Assembly (NCBI GenBank): GCA_946480125.1 | Contig: CAMLIY010000172.1 | Coordinates: 1 to 6,639 of the forward strand | Length of the DNA stretch: 6,639 bases | Direction: 5' to 3' | From: an uncultured Asticcacaulis sp. | Lineage (GTDB): Bacteria > Pseudomonadota > Alphaproteobacteria > Caulobacterales > Caulobacteraceae | Part shown: one piece after another, positions 1-5,310 of the stretch | Layout of the letters: each line of letters starts with the position of its first letter | Position numbering within the stretch: position 1 is the first letter of the stretch | Made by a program: the position numbers and the translations under genes | The notes under the pieces: generated by a model | What the model was told of the DNA's origin: nothing | The model's input: only the letters and a program-made list of their open reading frames with translations | Databases searched by the model: none

Positions 1-1
1 G

Positions 2-886
2 GTGACCCTTGCCCAAACGGAAAATTTTGAAAGTGTGGCAGCGTTGCTCTGGCGCAGCGGAAGCCCTAACCCCTTTGGTCCGCTAAAGCCACGCCCGGAT
101 GTCAACTTTCCCGGCGGCCCGCGCACCCGTGTGCTTTCCATGCTTAGCCGGCGCCTGGAAGAGGATGCGGTATCGGAGATCGGTGCCGGGCGCGATCTGT
201 TCGGCGAAGCCGCCAGCCTGCTCAATGAAATGTTCGATGCCGTTACCAATGGCGGCCCGCGCCTGTTTTTCCACCAACGCCTGGCCCGCGCCTGGAAAGT
301 TTATGACCAGAAAGATGTCGATCTGCTGCGCCGGGCGCTCGTCCTTTCGGCCGACACCAGCCTGGATGAAGCGACATTGGCCGTGCGCGTCGCTGCCGCC
401 ACCATGGGCCCCCTGGCCATTCCGCTGATGGCCGGTTTCGCTACCCTGACCAGCCCCAGGCTGGGCGGCCGTATCTCACGGGCGGAATCCTACGTCACCC
501 AGGTACGACGCCACGGCAATCCGCTGGCCCTGGCCAAGGCCCTGCTCGAAAAAGGTCAGGAACTGCCGGGTTTTGAACACGAACGGTCGTCTTCGGAAAC
601 CTTGCGTGCCCGCGACCTGATTGAAGCCGCACCGCATATGGGCGAGGATTTGAAAACCCTGCTGCGCGTTGGCGAGGATTTGACGGGTCAGAGCCCCGGC
701 ATGTCTGTGGCGCTTGCCCTGATTGGCCGCCACCTCGATCTGCCCCGCGAAGCACCGATGACGCTGTACGGCCTTGGCCGCAGCGCCGGCTGGCTGGCCC
801 ACGCCATTGAACAGATGCAGACCGGCGCCTCACCCAAGGCGCGTTTGCGCTATATCGGCAATCATCCGCAAGATGCGAGCGTGTGA
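2..886 (+). CDS. Citrate synthase-like protein, 5'-truncated by window edge, active site degenerate
   Basis: The C-terminal part of a citrate synthase-fold protein. The reading frame runs in from the window edge, and the GTG at 2-4 is probably an internal Val codon, because the first residues (..ENFESVAALLW) match a segment that lies well inside family members. The best match is at the end: GRSAGWLAHAIEQ (residues 259-271) followed by KARLRYIG (279-286), the conserved citrate synthase C-terminus. It appears closest to the alphaproteobacterial citrate synthases that often carry an N-terminal DNA-binding-like domain. Canonical residues are altered: ADHE is ADTS (117-120), GPLHGG is SPRLGG (151-156, catalytic His lost), and PNVDF reads PGMSV (232-236, catalytic Asp lost). 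The His of GFGH survives at 193. Condensation of acetyl-CoA with oxaloacetate is therefore doubtful; a structural, partner or regulatory role is possible. The frame is intact with normal codon use, so this is not an obvious pseudogene. Confidence 0.8.
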   Translation: MTLAQTENFESVAALLWRSGSPNPFGPLKPRPDVNFPGGPRTRVLSMLSRRLEEDAVSEIGAGRDLFGEAASLLNEMFDAVTNGGPRLFFHQRLARAWKVYDQKDVDLLRRALVLSADTSLDEATLAVRVAAATMGPLAIPLMAGFATLTSPRLGGRISRAESYVTQVRRHGNPLALAKALLEKGQELPGFEHERSSSETLRARDLIEAAPHMGEDLKTLLRVGEDLTGQSPGMSVALALIGRHLDLPREAPMTLYGLGRSAGWLAHAIEQMQTGASPKARLRYIGNHPQDASV

Positions 887-918
887 TTTCGATTCACTTG
901 AGACGTAATCTGATCTAA

Positions 919-946
919 GGAAATCTCCTGACATAAAGGGATTTCC
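919..946 (+). promoter_or_regulatory. Hairpin enclosing the uppP ribosome-binding site
   Basis: GGAAATC (919-925) pairs with GATTTCC (940-946), and CCT (927-929) pairs with AGG (937-939), with only T926 bulged and a 7-base loop. The purine-rich Shine-Dalgarno AAAGGG (935-940) lies in the 3' side of the hairpin, half of it paired, and the stem ends at the base before the uppP ATG (947). As drawn, folding would block ribosome access. A second weak purine run (TAAGG, 916-920) lies upstream. This is read directly from the sequence; regulation by it is an inference. Confidence 0.5.
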
Positions 947-1750
947 ATGCACTATTTACTTGCGGCGCTGCTGGGTCTGATCGAAGGCCTGACCGAGTTC
1001 CTGCCGGTTTCTTCGACCGCCCATCTGTTAATTTCCGAAAAGCTGATGTCATTCAGTGATCCGGGCGGAAATTTCACCATCATGATCCAGCTGGGCGCCA
1101 TTCTGGCCGTGGTCGTACTTTATTTCGCCCGGCTATGGAAAGCCGTGATCACCCTGCCGACCTCGGCGGAGTCGCGCCGATTTGCCATCAGCGTACTGGT
1201 GGCCTTTTTTCCGGCGGTGGTTATCGGCGTCATCGTCAAGAAATCCGGCATCTTAGGCGCCCTGTTCGACAATATCCCGCTGATTTGCGGCGCCTTGATC
1301 GTCGGCGGCATTGCGCTGTGGGCGGTCGATAAATATGCGCCTCAGCCGGTGCATCACGAGTCTTCCAAGCTGGATATCAAGACCTCGCTGCTGATCGGCC
1401 TGTTCCAATGCCTGGCCATCATCCCTGGCATGTCACGTTCCGGATCGACCCTGATCGGCGCCATGATTGCGAAGGTGGACAAGACCGCCGGCGCCGAATT
1501 TTCCTTCTTTCTCGCCATCCCGACCATGCTGGGGGCGTTCGTGGTCGAGTTCGCCGACAGTCACAAGGTTCTGACGTCAGACCAGTACAGCACCATCGCC
1601 ATTGGTTTTGTGGTCGCTTTTATAGCGGCATTGCTGGTGATCAAGCCGTTTATCAGCTTTGTGCAGAAGCGCGGCTATGGCTTCTTCGCGGTATGGCGGA
1701 TACTGGTCGGCGTCGGCGGACTGGTGTGGTGGTTCGGCTTCGCGCACTGA
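947..1750 (+). CDS. uppP: Undecaprenyl-diphosphatase (UppP/BacA family)
   Basis: Integral membrane phosphatase that dephosphorylates undecaprenyl diphosphate to the monophosphate lipid carrier used for peptidoglycan and other surface polymers. Overproduction in other bacteria gives bacitracin resistance. The 267 residues match the usual length (about 265-275). The first family motif is E-G-L-T-E followed by FLPVSSTAH (Glu13, Glu17, His26), and the second is PGMSRSGST (residues 160-168, Arg164); both form the active site. The rest is hydrophobic helices, ending WWFGFAH. The ATG at 947 follows AAAGGG at 935-940 with six bases between, but that site lies in a hairpin. The gene is 60 bases from the citrate synthase-like gene in the same direction, and no terminator is seen between them, so cotranscription is possible. 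It converges on the L,D-transpeptidase gene across a hairpin. Family assignment is secure. Confidence 0.97.
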   Translation: MHYLLAALLGLIEGLTEFLPVSSTAHLLISEKLMSFSDPGGNFTIMIQLGAILAVVVLYFARLWKAVITLPTSAESRRFAISVLVAFFPAVVIGVIVKKSGILGALFDNIPLICGALIVGGIALWAVDKYAPQPVHHESSKLDIKTSLLIGLFQCLAIIPGMSRSGSTLIGAMIAKVDKTAGAEFSFFLAIPTMLGAFVVEFADSHKVLTSDQYSTIAIGFVVAFIAALLVIKPFISFVQKRGYGFFAVWRILVGVGGLVWWFGFAH

Positions 1751-1752
1751 TC

Positions 1753-1789
1753 ATACGGGGCGCGGGGCCTGTGGCCCCGAAACCCGTAT
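1753..1789. terminator. Two-tier hairpin between convergent genes, probable bidirectional terminator
   Basis: The inner stem CGGGGCC (1763-1769) pairs with GGCCCCG (1773-1779) around a TGT loop. An outer stem ATACGGG (1753-1759) pairs with CCCGTAT (1783-1789). It begins three bases after the uppP stop and ends four bases before the stop of the opposing gene. Neither strand has a long T-run, so it is a hairpin-dominated terminator or a 3'-end stabiliser rather than a textbook intrinsic terminator. Confidence 0.6.
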
Positions 1790-1792
1790 AAT

Positions 1793-2302
1793 TCAAGCCC
1801 GAATCTCGATCCCATCACCCGGCACGGCCACGGCGAGAAAATCCAGCATATCCGGCAATGCTACCGCCACGCAGCCCTCGGTGCCGCTGTAATCGGCGCG
1901 CGCCAGGTGCATGAAAATAGCTGATCCCATGCCCGGCACCGGCGGGTCATCATTGTGCCCCAGCACCACAATCACATCATAGACATGATCATCACGCCAA
2001 AGTTTTTCGTGGCTCGCTTCAAAAGGCAGCTTCACATGCTGGTTATAAAATGGCGACGACGGATCGTCGCACCAGCCATCATCCGGCGACAAGGGGACAA
2101 GTTTGAGTGCGGTTTCGGGGGGCGGCAGGCGGTCAGGACGGTAATAAACATAGCGAACGGGCCAAATTCCCATGGGAGACGCGCCGTCTCCCTCTCTTTT
2201 ATCACCTGCGGGCCGAACGCCCCCTTTCCCAATAGCGCAACGCACACTATGTTCATTAGAGTAAAATTGGCCAACGGCGGTGGCACTAAACTTATTGATC
2301 AT
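1793..2302 (-). CDS. L,D-transpeptidase family protein (YkuD domain), no visible signal peptide
   Basis: A 169-residue protein of the YkuD-type L,D-transpeptidase family, resembling the small alphaproteobacterial ErfK/YbiS-related group. Characterised relatives make or attach 3-3 peptidoglycan cross-links through a catalytic cysteine. Visible signatures are KREGDGASPMG (35-45), YRPDR (54-58), GWCDDP (76-81), LWRDD (101-105), GSAIFMH (126-132) and TEGCVA (141-146). His132 and Cys144 fit the catalytic H...S/T-x-G-C pair. There is no hydrophobic N-terminal signal: it starts MINKFSATAVGQ, so how it would reach the periplasm is unclear. The start codon has only a poor ribosome-binding site (GATGA-like). 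An in-frame start further upstream is not evident. It is divergent from the cenR-like gene with 54 bases between, so the two may share control. The fold assignment is firm; the substrate is inferred. Confidence 0.88.
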   Translation of the reverse strand: MINKFSATAVGQFYSNEHSVRCAIGKGGVRPAGDKREGDGASPMGIWPVRYVYYRPDRLPPPETALKLVPLSPDDGWCDDPSSPFYNQHVKLPFEASHEKLWRDDHVYDVIVVLGHNDDPPVPGMGSAIFMHLARADYSGTEGCVAVALPDMLDFLAVAVPGDGIEIRA

Positions 2303-2356
2303 TTATTTGTCATCGCGGCTTAATCTCATAACGACAAGATTTAAAGATACAGGATC
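2303..2356. promoter_or_regulatory. Divergent control region between ldt-like gene and cenR
   Basis: This 54-base AT-rich gap must hold at least part of the promoters for two divergent genes. It contains an imperfect inverted repeat, TTAATCT (2320-2326) and AGATTTAA (2337-2344), separated by ten bases. A TTGTCA at 2307-2312 could act as a -35 element toward cenR, but no convincing -10 hexamer follows at normal spacing. The location is logically required; the individual elements are weak. Confidence 0.35.
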
Positions 2357-3043
2357 ATGGTGCAACAAAAAACCCTGCTGATCGTCGATGATGATGATGA
2401 ACTGCGCGAAGCCCTGGCGGAACAGCTCGAACTTCATGAAGAATTCAAGGTTATCCAGGCGTCAAACGGCACCGAGGGCCTCAAGCTGGGCAAGAGCGTC
2501 AATGCCGACCTGATCCTGCTCGATGTCGACCTGCCGGATATGGATGGCCGCGAAGCCTGCCGTCTGCTGCGCAAGGGCGGCCTGACCACCCCGGTGATCA
2601 TGCTCACCGGCCAGACCTCGGATTCCGATACCATCCTGGGGCTTGATGCCGGCGCCAACGATTACGTCACCAAGCCGTTCCGCTTCGCCGTGCTGCTGGC
2701 GCGTATCCGCGCTCAGGTGCGCTCGCACGAGACCAGCGAGGACGCCACCTTCCGCATCGGGCCCTATGAGTTCAAGCCGGCGCTGAAAGTGCTGGTTGAC
2801 CAGACGCAGAAGAAGACGCGTCTGACCGAAAAAGAGACCAATATTCTCAAATACCTCTATCGTGCCGGCGGCAAGCCGATCACCCGCGAAGAATTATTGA
2901 CCGAGGTCTGGGGCTATAATGCCGGCGTCACCACCCACACCCTGGAAACCCACGTCTATCGGCTGCGCCAGAAGATCGAGCCCGATCCGGCCAATGCCCG
3001 CCTGCTGATGACGGATGCCGGTGGGTATCGGTTACAGTTTTAG
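2357..3043 (+). CDS. cenR: OmpR/PhoB-family response regulator, probable CenR
   Basis: A DNA-binding two-component response regulator of 228 residues. The receiver domain (about 5-122) has the acidic pocket DDDD (11-14), phospho-acceptor Asp56 in LLDVDLPDMDG, Thr84, and Lys106 in the KPF motif. The winged-helix effector domain (about 131-228) has RLTEKETNILKYLYRA, EVWGYN and THTLETHVYRLRQKI, ending GGYRLQF. The wording of both domains matches what I remember of alphaproteobacterial CenR, an essential regulator of envelope integrity in Caulobacter and Rhodobacter; this was not searched. No histidine kinase is adjacent, in line with CenK being encoded elsewhere in Caulobacter. Start choice is uncertain: AGGA at 2351-2354 lies only two bases from the ATG (2357) but five from an in-frame GTG (2360), which would remove one residue. 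The neighbouring envelope genes fit the proposed role. An intrinsic terminator follows. Confidence 0.9.
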   Translation: MVQQKTLLIVDDDDELREALAEQLELHEEFKVIQASNGTEGLKLGKSVNADLILLDVDLPDMDGREACRLLRKGGLTTPVIMLTGQTSDSDTILGLDAGANDYVTKPFRFAVLLARIRAQVRSHETSEDATFRIGPYEFKPALKVLVDQTQKKTRLTEKETNILKYLYRAGGKPITREELLTEVWGYNAGVTTHTLETHVYRLRQKIEPDPANARLLMTDAGGYRLQF

Positions 3044-3073
3044 CAAGGTCGCGAATCCTTGACCCATAAGTCT

Positions 3074-3102
3074 AAGCCGGCGTTGCGAAACGCCGGCTTT
3101 TT
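3074..3102 (+). terminator. Intrinsic terminator of cenR
   Basis: A perfect 11-bp stem, AAGCCGGCGTT (3074-3084) with AACGCCGGCTT (3089-3099), is closed by a GCGA tetraloop of the stable GNRA type and followed by more T (run of five T at 3098-3102). It lies 30 bases after the cenR stop codon and separates cenR from the lipocalin gene, which therefore needs its own promoter in 3103-3160. Confidence 0.92.
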
Positions 3103-3166
3103 ACGTGTGTGATCCAATCCGGTTCGCCAGCGTATCTTTTTAAGGGCGGCAACCAAAGGATTTCGC

Positions 3167-3697
3167 ATGTTTCTCAAAATCGCCATTGCCAGCGCCGCCA
3201 GCGCTCTGTTGTTATCCGCCTGCGCCTCCATGCCGTCAGCGGCCAATCCGCCCCAGACGGTGGCTGTCCCCATGAGCCATTACAGCGGCACCTGGCTGGA
3301 AATCGCCCGTCGCCCGATGTGGCTCACCAATGGCTGCGTAGCGGGCTACACCATCTATAGCCCCGGCGCCAAACCGAATGAAATCGCGATAGAAGACGGC
3401 TGTCACAAGGACACGCCGACCGGCAAGCTCAAGACAATCAAGGCGCGCGGCGTGCTGACAGACGCCGGCGGCGACAACGCCAGGCTGGACGCCCATTATC
3501 CCCTTTTCATCACCTGGAAGTACTGGGTGCTTTATGAATCCCCCGACCATGACTGGTTCATCAGCGCTGATCCGAAGATGAAAAACCTGTGGATTTATAG
3601 TCGGAAAGTGCCATCTCTTGACGCGCGCGCCGTCATGGTCGCCAAGGCCAAGGCGCTGGGTTATGATGTCGGCCAGCTGGAATTTCCGGCCTTTTAG
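3167..3697 (+). CDS. Lipocalin-family lipoprotein (Blc-like)
   Basis: A 176-residue predicted lipoprotein of the bacterial lipocalin family, beta-barrel proteins that bind lipids or other small hydrophobic ligands. The N-terminus is a lipoprotein signal: MFLKIAIASAASALLLSAC, with lipobox L-S-A-C and the lipidated cysteine at 19. The next residue is Ala, not Asp, which in enterobacterial rules favours the outer membrane. The lipocalin signature YSGTWLEIARRP is at 39-50, and the second conserved region YWVLYESPDHDWF is followed by LWIYSRKVP. Cys57 and Cys79 could form a disulfide. AAAGGA at 3155-3160 precedes the ATG with good spacing. The gene lies after the cenR terminator and is followed nine bases later by a tiny membrane-protein gene in the same direction. 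As a lipoprotein it could be cargo of the Lol pathway that includes the nearby lolA product. The ligand cannot be deduced. Confidence 0.93.
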   Translation: MFLKIAIASAASALLLSACASMPSAANPPQTVAVPMSHYSGTWLEIARRPMWLTNGCVAGYTIYSPGAKPNEIAIEDGCHKDTPTGKLKTIKARGVLTDAGGDNARLDAHYPLFITWKYWVLYESPDHDWFISADPKMKNLWIYSRKVPSLDARAVMVAKAKALGYDVGQLEFPAF

Positions 3698-3706
3698 GCG
3701 CGTCTG

Positions 3707-3811
3707 ATGCAGGCGATTATTGAATATGGTGTCGTTACGATCATCGCGGTTACGGTTCTGGTCCGGGTGATTGCCCTGGTGGTGTTCAGCCGTAAAGACA
3801 AGCGGCGCTAA
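3707..3811 (+). CDS. Small single-pass membrane protein, 34 residues
   Basis: A short reading frame of 34 codons begins nine bases after the lipocalin stop and ends TAA at 3809-3811. The peptide starts MQAIIEYGVV, continues as one hydrophobic helix (about residues 3-28, interrupted by Arg20) and ends in a basic tail SRKDKRR. The positive-inside rule predicts an outside N-terminus and cytoplasmic C-terminus. Codon choice resembles the neighbours. The only ribosome-binding site is AGG at 3696-3698, overlapping the lipocalin stop, so translation may be coupled to the lipocalin gene. Its stop overlaps the stop of the opposing gene (3808-3810) by four bases in total, which leaves no room for a terminator between them. 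I recognise no family. A random frame with a clean transmembrane segment and basic tail in this spot is unlikely but possible. Confidence 0.6.
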   Translation: MQAIIEYGVVTIIAVTVLVRVIALVVFSRKDKRR

Positions 3812-4227
3812 ACCTCTTCTGCATCAACATACCAGACGAACCAGATGGCATCCTCAAGCTGACCGCCGGCTTCGATAAAGCGCGCCACCGGCTCCGGGAA
3901 GGCTTCCCTGATTTCTTTGGCGAAATTGAATTCCGCCTTGAGCAGTTGCAGATCCTGCATGGCCACATTGGCCGCCATTTCGACCTGCGCCTCCCATGGC
4001 AGCACCGGCGGTATCAACTGGCAGGCGTCGATCTGCACCCAGTCACATTCACCGATGGCGTCCGGCGTGCGGATTTGCAGCTGACCGCCAATATTTCGCA
4101 AGCCCATACCGCGCGCCGCTTCGATCACTTCCGGCAGGTCGGCGACGCGCCAGGCATATTCATCATGGCGCAGATCGGCCTTGGCAAGGATATCCGCCGG
4201 CAGGCGGCTCTCAATTAAATCTGACAT
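3808..4227 (-). CDS. Conserved-looking hypothetical protein, 139 residues, abutting xth
   Basis: I do not recognise this family. The protein is 139 residues, acidic, without signal peptide or transmembrane segment, so probably cytoplasmic. Notable segments are YAWRVADLPEVIEAARGMGL (24-43), NIGGQLQIRTPD (45-56), ECDWVQIDACQ (60-70, two cysteines), and a helical, charged second half ending IWFVWYVDAEEV. The abundance of Trp and Gly-Gly-Gln in the first half suggests a compact folded domain rather than a spurious frame. The ATG directly follows the xth stop codon (TAA immediately followed by ATG on the minus strand), so it is the second gene of an xth operon and is probably translated by reinitiation or coupling. 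An association with base-excision repair is a guess from position only. Its stop overlaps the stop of the small membrane protein on the other strand. Confidence 0.85.
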   Translation of the reverse strand: MSDLIESRLPADILAKADLRHDEYAWRVADLPEVIEAARGMGLRNIGGQLQIRTPDAIGECDWVQIDACQLIPPVLPWEAQVEMAANVAMQDLQLLKAEFNFAKEIREAFPEPVARFIEAGGQLEDAIWFVWYVDAEEV

Positions 4228-5028
4228 TTAAAACTCGAATACCGTCTGGATCGGTACGTGATCGGAGGGACGTTCCCATTCGCGCACCGTATCGTGGATT
4301 TTCGCCGTAATATCACCCTTCACCTTGGCCATCAAACCGGGATTGAGCAGGATGTGATCGAGGCGGAGGCCGCGATTGCTTTTGCGGAAATCCGCCGCGC
4401 GATAGCTCCACCAGGTGAAAATCTTCTCCGGATCGGGATAGGTGATGCGGAAAGGATCGTGAAAGTCTCCGGCCTGCATCAGCTTGCCGAAGGTTTCGAT
4501 CTCAACCGGCGTATGGCTGACGACGCGCAGCATCTGGCGGTGGCTCCAGACATCAAATTCGCCTGGCGCGATATTGAGATCGCCGCAGATCAGCAGCGGC
4601 TTGTCCGGCCCGCGCCGTTCCAGATCGTCGATCAAACGCTCATAGAAGGTCAGCTTGTGATCGAACTTGTCATTGCCTTCGCGATCGGGAAAATCACCGC
4701 CGGCCGGGATATAAAAATTCCAGATTTCGGTGCCGTCGATCCGAATACCCTGAGCGCGGGCCTCGCCACGGCGGCAGAAGGCCGGTGCCGGCAGGGCCTC
4801 GAACGGGATTTTCGACACCAGCGCTACGCCATGCCAGCCCTTTTGTCCGGCGATGTGGATATGTGTGTAGCCCAGCGCCTCAAAGGCCTCGCGAGGGAAC
4901 TCATGTTCCTGGCATTTGATTTCCTGCATACACAGGATATCGACATCGGTGTCTTTCAGGAACTGTTCGATCTGGGGCAGGCGCAGGCGAACAGAATTGA
5001 CGTTCCACGAGACAAGACTAAGGCGCAT
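4228..5028 (-). CDS. xth: Exodeoxyribonuclease III (AP endonuclease)
   Basis: A 266-residue Mg-dependent nuclease of the exonuclease III/APE1 family, which cuts DNA at abasic sites and removes 3' blocking groups in base-excision repair in the cytoplasm. It matches the E. coli XthA length (268). The hallmarks are in order: SWNVNSVR (7-14, Asn11), MQEIK (34-38, Glu36 metal ligand), KGWHGVALVSK (63-73), NFYIPAGGD (104-112), GDLNIAP (149-155, Asp150 and Asn152), FTWWSYR (194-200), GLRLDHILL (210-218) and the terminal SDHVPI (255-260, catalytic Asp-His). All catalytic residues are present. The ATG at 5028 lacks a strong ribosome-binding site; GAGAG sits about 16 bases upstream. An inverted repeat lies 24-42 bases upstream of the start. 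The unknown 139-residue gene follows with no gap. A minus-strand terminator at 5134-5166 isolates the gene from lolA upstream. Confidence 0.97.
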   Translation of the reverse strand: MRLSLVSWNVNSVRLRLPQIEQFLKDTDVDILCMQEIKCQEHEFPREAFEALGYTHIHIAGQKGWHGVALVSKIPFEALPAPAFCRRGEARAQGIRIDGTEIWNFYIPAGGDFPDREGNDKFDHKLTFYERLIDDLERRGPDKPLLICGDLNIAPGEFDVWSHRQMLRVVSHTPVEIETFGKLMQAGDFHDPFRITYPDPEKIFTWWSYRAADFRKSNRGLRLDHILLNPGLMAKVKGDITAKIHDTVREWERPSDHVPIQTVFEF

Positions 5029-5051
5029 GAACGGGCAAACTCTCTATGTTT

Positions 5052-5070
5052 CCAATGTCAAAGACATTGG
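5052..5070. repeat. Perfect inverted repeat upstream of xth, candidate operator
   Basis: CCAATGTC (5052-5059) and GACATTGG (5063-5070) form a perfect 8-bp inverted repeat with an AAA centre, 24 to 42 bases before the xth start. On the minus strand it contains TTGACA (complement of 5056-5061), a consensus -35 hexamer, although no good -10 lies at normal spacing. A dimeric regulator binding site or an RNA hairpin in the xth leader are both possible. It is not the alphaproteobacterial LexA box (GTTC-N7-GTTC). Confidence 0.45.
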
Positions 5071-5133
5071 CAAGGCCAAGCGGCCGTCCGAGCTGATGCG
5101 AGGAGCCATGCGGCACTTGAGCTAAAAAAATAC

Positions 5134-5166
5134 AAAAAAAACCGATCCGCGCTGACGGATCGGTTT
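5134..5166 (-). terminator. Strong intrinsic terminator on the minus strand
   Basis: AAACCGATCCG (5139-5149) pairs perfectly with CGGATCGGTTT (5156-5166) around a 6-base loop. On the minus strand the stem runs into eight T (complement of 5134-5141), and a second run of seven T follows shortly after (5124-5130). It ends transcription coming from lolA, 145 bases upstream, or from a small RNA in between. The plus-strand side has no comparable T-tract. Confidence 0.92.
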
Positions 5167-5257
5167 AAAGATTTTGGCACATAACACGAAGAGAAAAAAG
5201 GGAAAACGCACACCTGGAAGTCCAGGTCGGGGAGACAATCCGCCGTTAATCTCCATG
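5134..5257 (-). ncRNA. Candidate intergenic small RNA or long lolA 3' untranslated region
   Basis: The 144 bases between the lolA stop and the terminator hold no convincing gene but show RNA-like architecture on the minus strand. There is a hairpin from the 5-bp stem at 5231-5235/5250-5254, a second hairpin ACCTGG/CCAGGT at 5212-5217/5222-5227, a pyrimidine-rich unpaired stretch (complement of 5188-5206) able to pair with purine-rich ribosome-binding sites, and the terminator. A promoter candidate precedes it: TTGCAG (complement of 5286-5291), a 17-base spacer, and TATTTT (complement of 5263-5268), placing a start near 5257. I do not recognise a known RNA family. Confidence 0.3.
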
Positions 5258-5262
5258 TGTTT

Positions 5263-5291
5263 AAAATAACACTCTCTATAAAAAACTGCAA
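5263..5291 (-). promoter_or_regulatory. Candidate sigma-70-type promoter between lolA and the terminator
   Basis: Reading the minus strand, TTGCAG (5291-5286) and TATTTT (5268-5263) are spaced by 17 bases in an AT-rich stretch just after lolA. Both hexamers match the general consensus only partly, and Caulobacter-type promoters have a different -10, so this is a moderate-to-weak call. Confidence 0.25.
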
Positions 5292-5310
5292 GAAAAAAGT
5301 TTCAGCTTCG

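Noticed and set aside
887..918. GATTC (GANTC, CcrM-type methylation site) upstream of uppP
   Set aside because: A single occurrence of a short motif that also appears in several coding regions here; no support for a regulatory role.
2299..2313. A four-codon minus-strand frame whose stop overlaps the L,D-transpeptidase start
   Set aside because: Too short to distinguish from chance; no ribosome-binding site precedes it.
4215..4231. Two TTAA elements resembling a CtrA box
   Set aside because: The spacing is nine bases instead of seven, and they lie at the junction of two cotranscribed genes, not at a promoter.
4258..5184. A 308-residue open frame on the plus strand opposite xth
   Set aside because: It is the antisense of a gene with every exonuclease III motif, and its own translation shows no recognisable domain. 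Long antisense frames are common in GC-rich codon patterns.
5124..5255. A 44-codon minus-strand frame starting ATGGAG and running through the terminator
   Set aside because: The end of the peptide is encoded by the terminator stem and its T-runs (Phe-rich tail), and there is no good ribosome-binding site. More likely non-coding.
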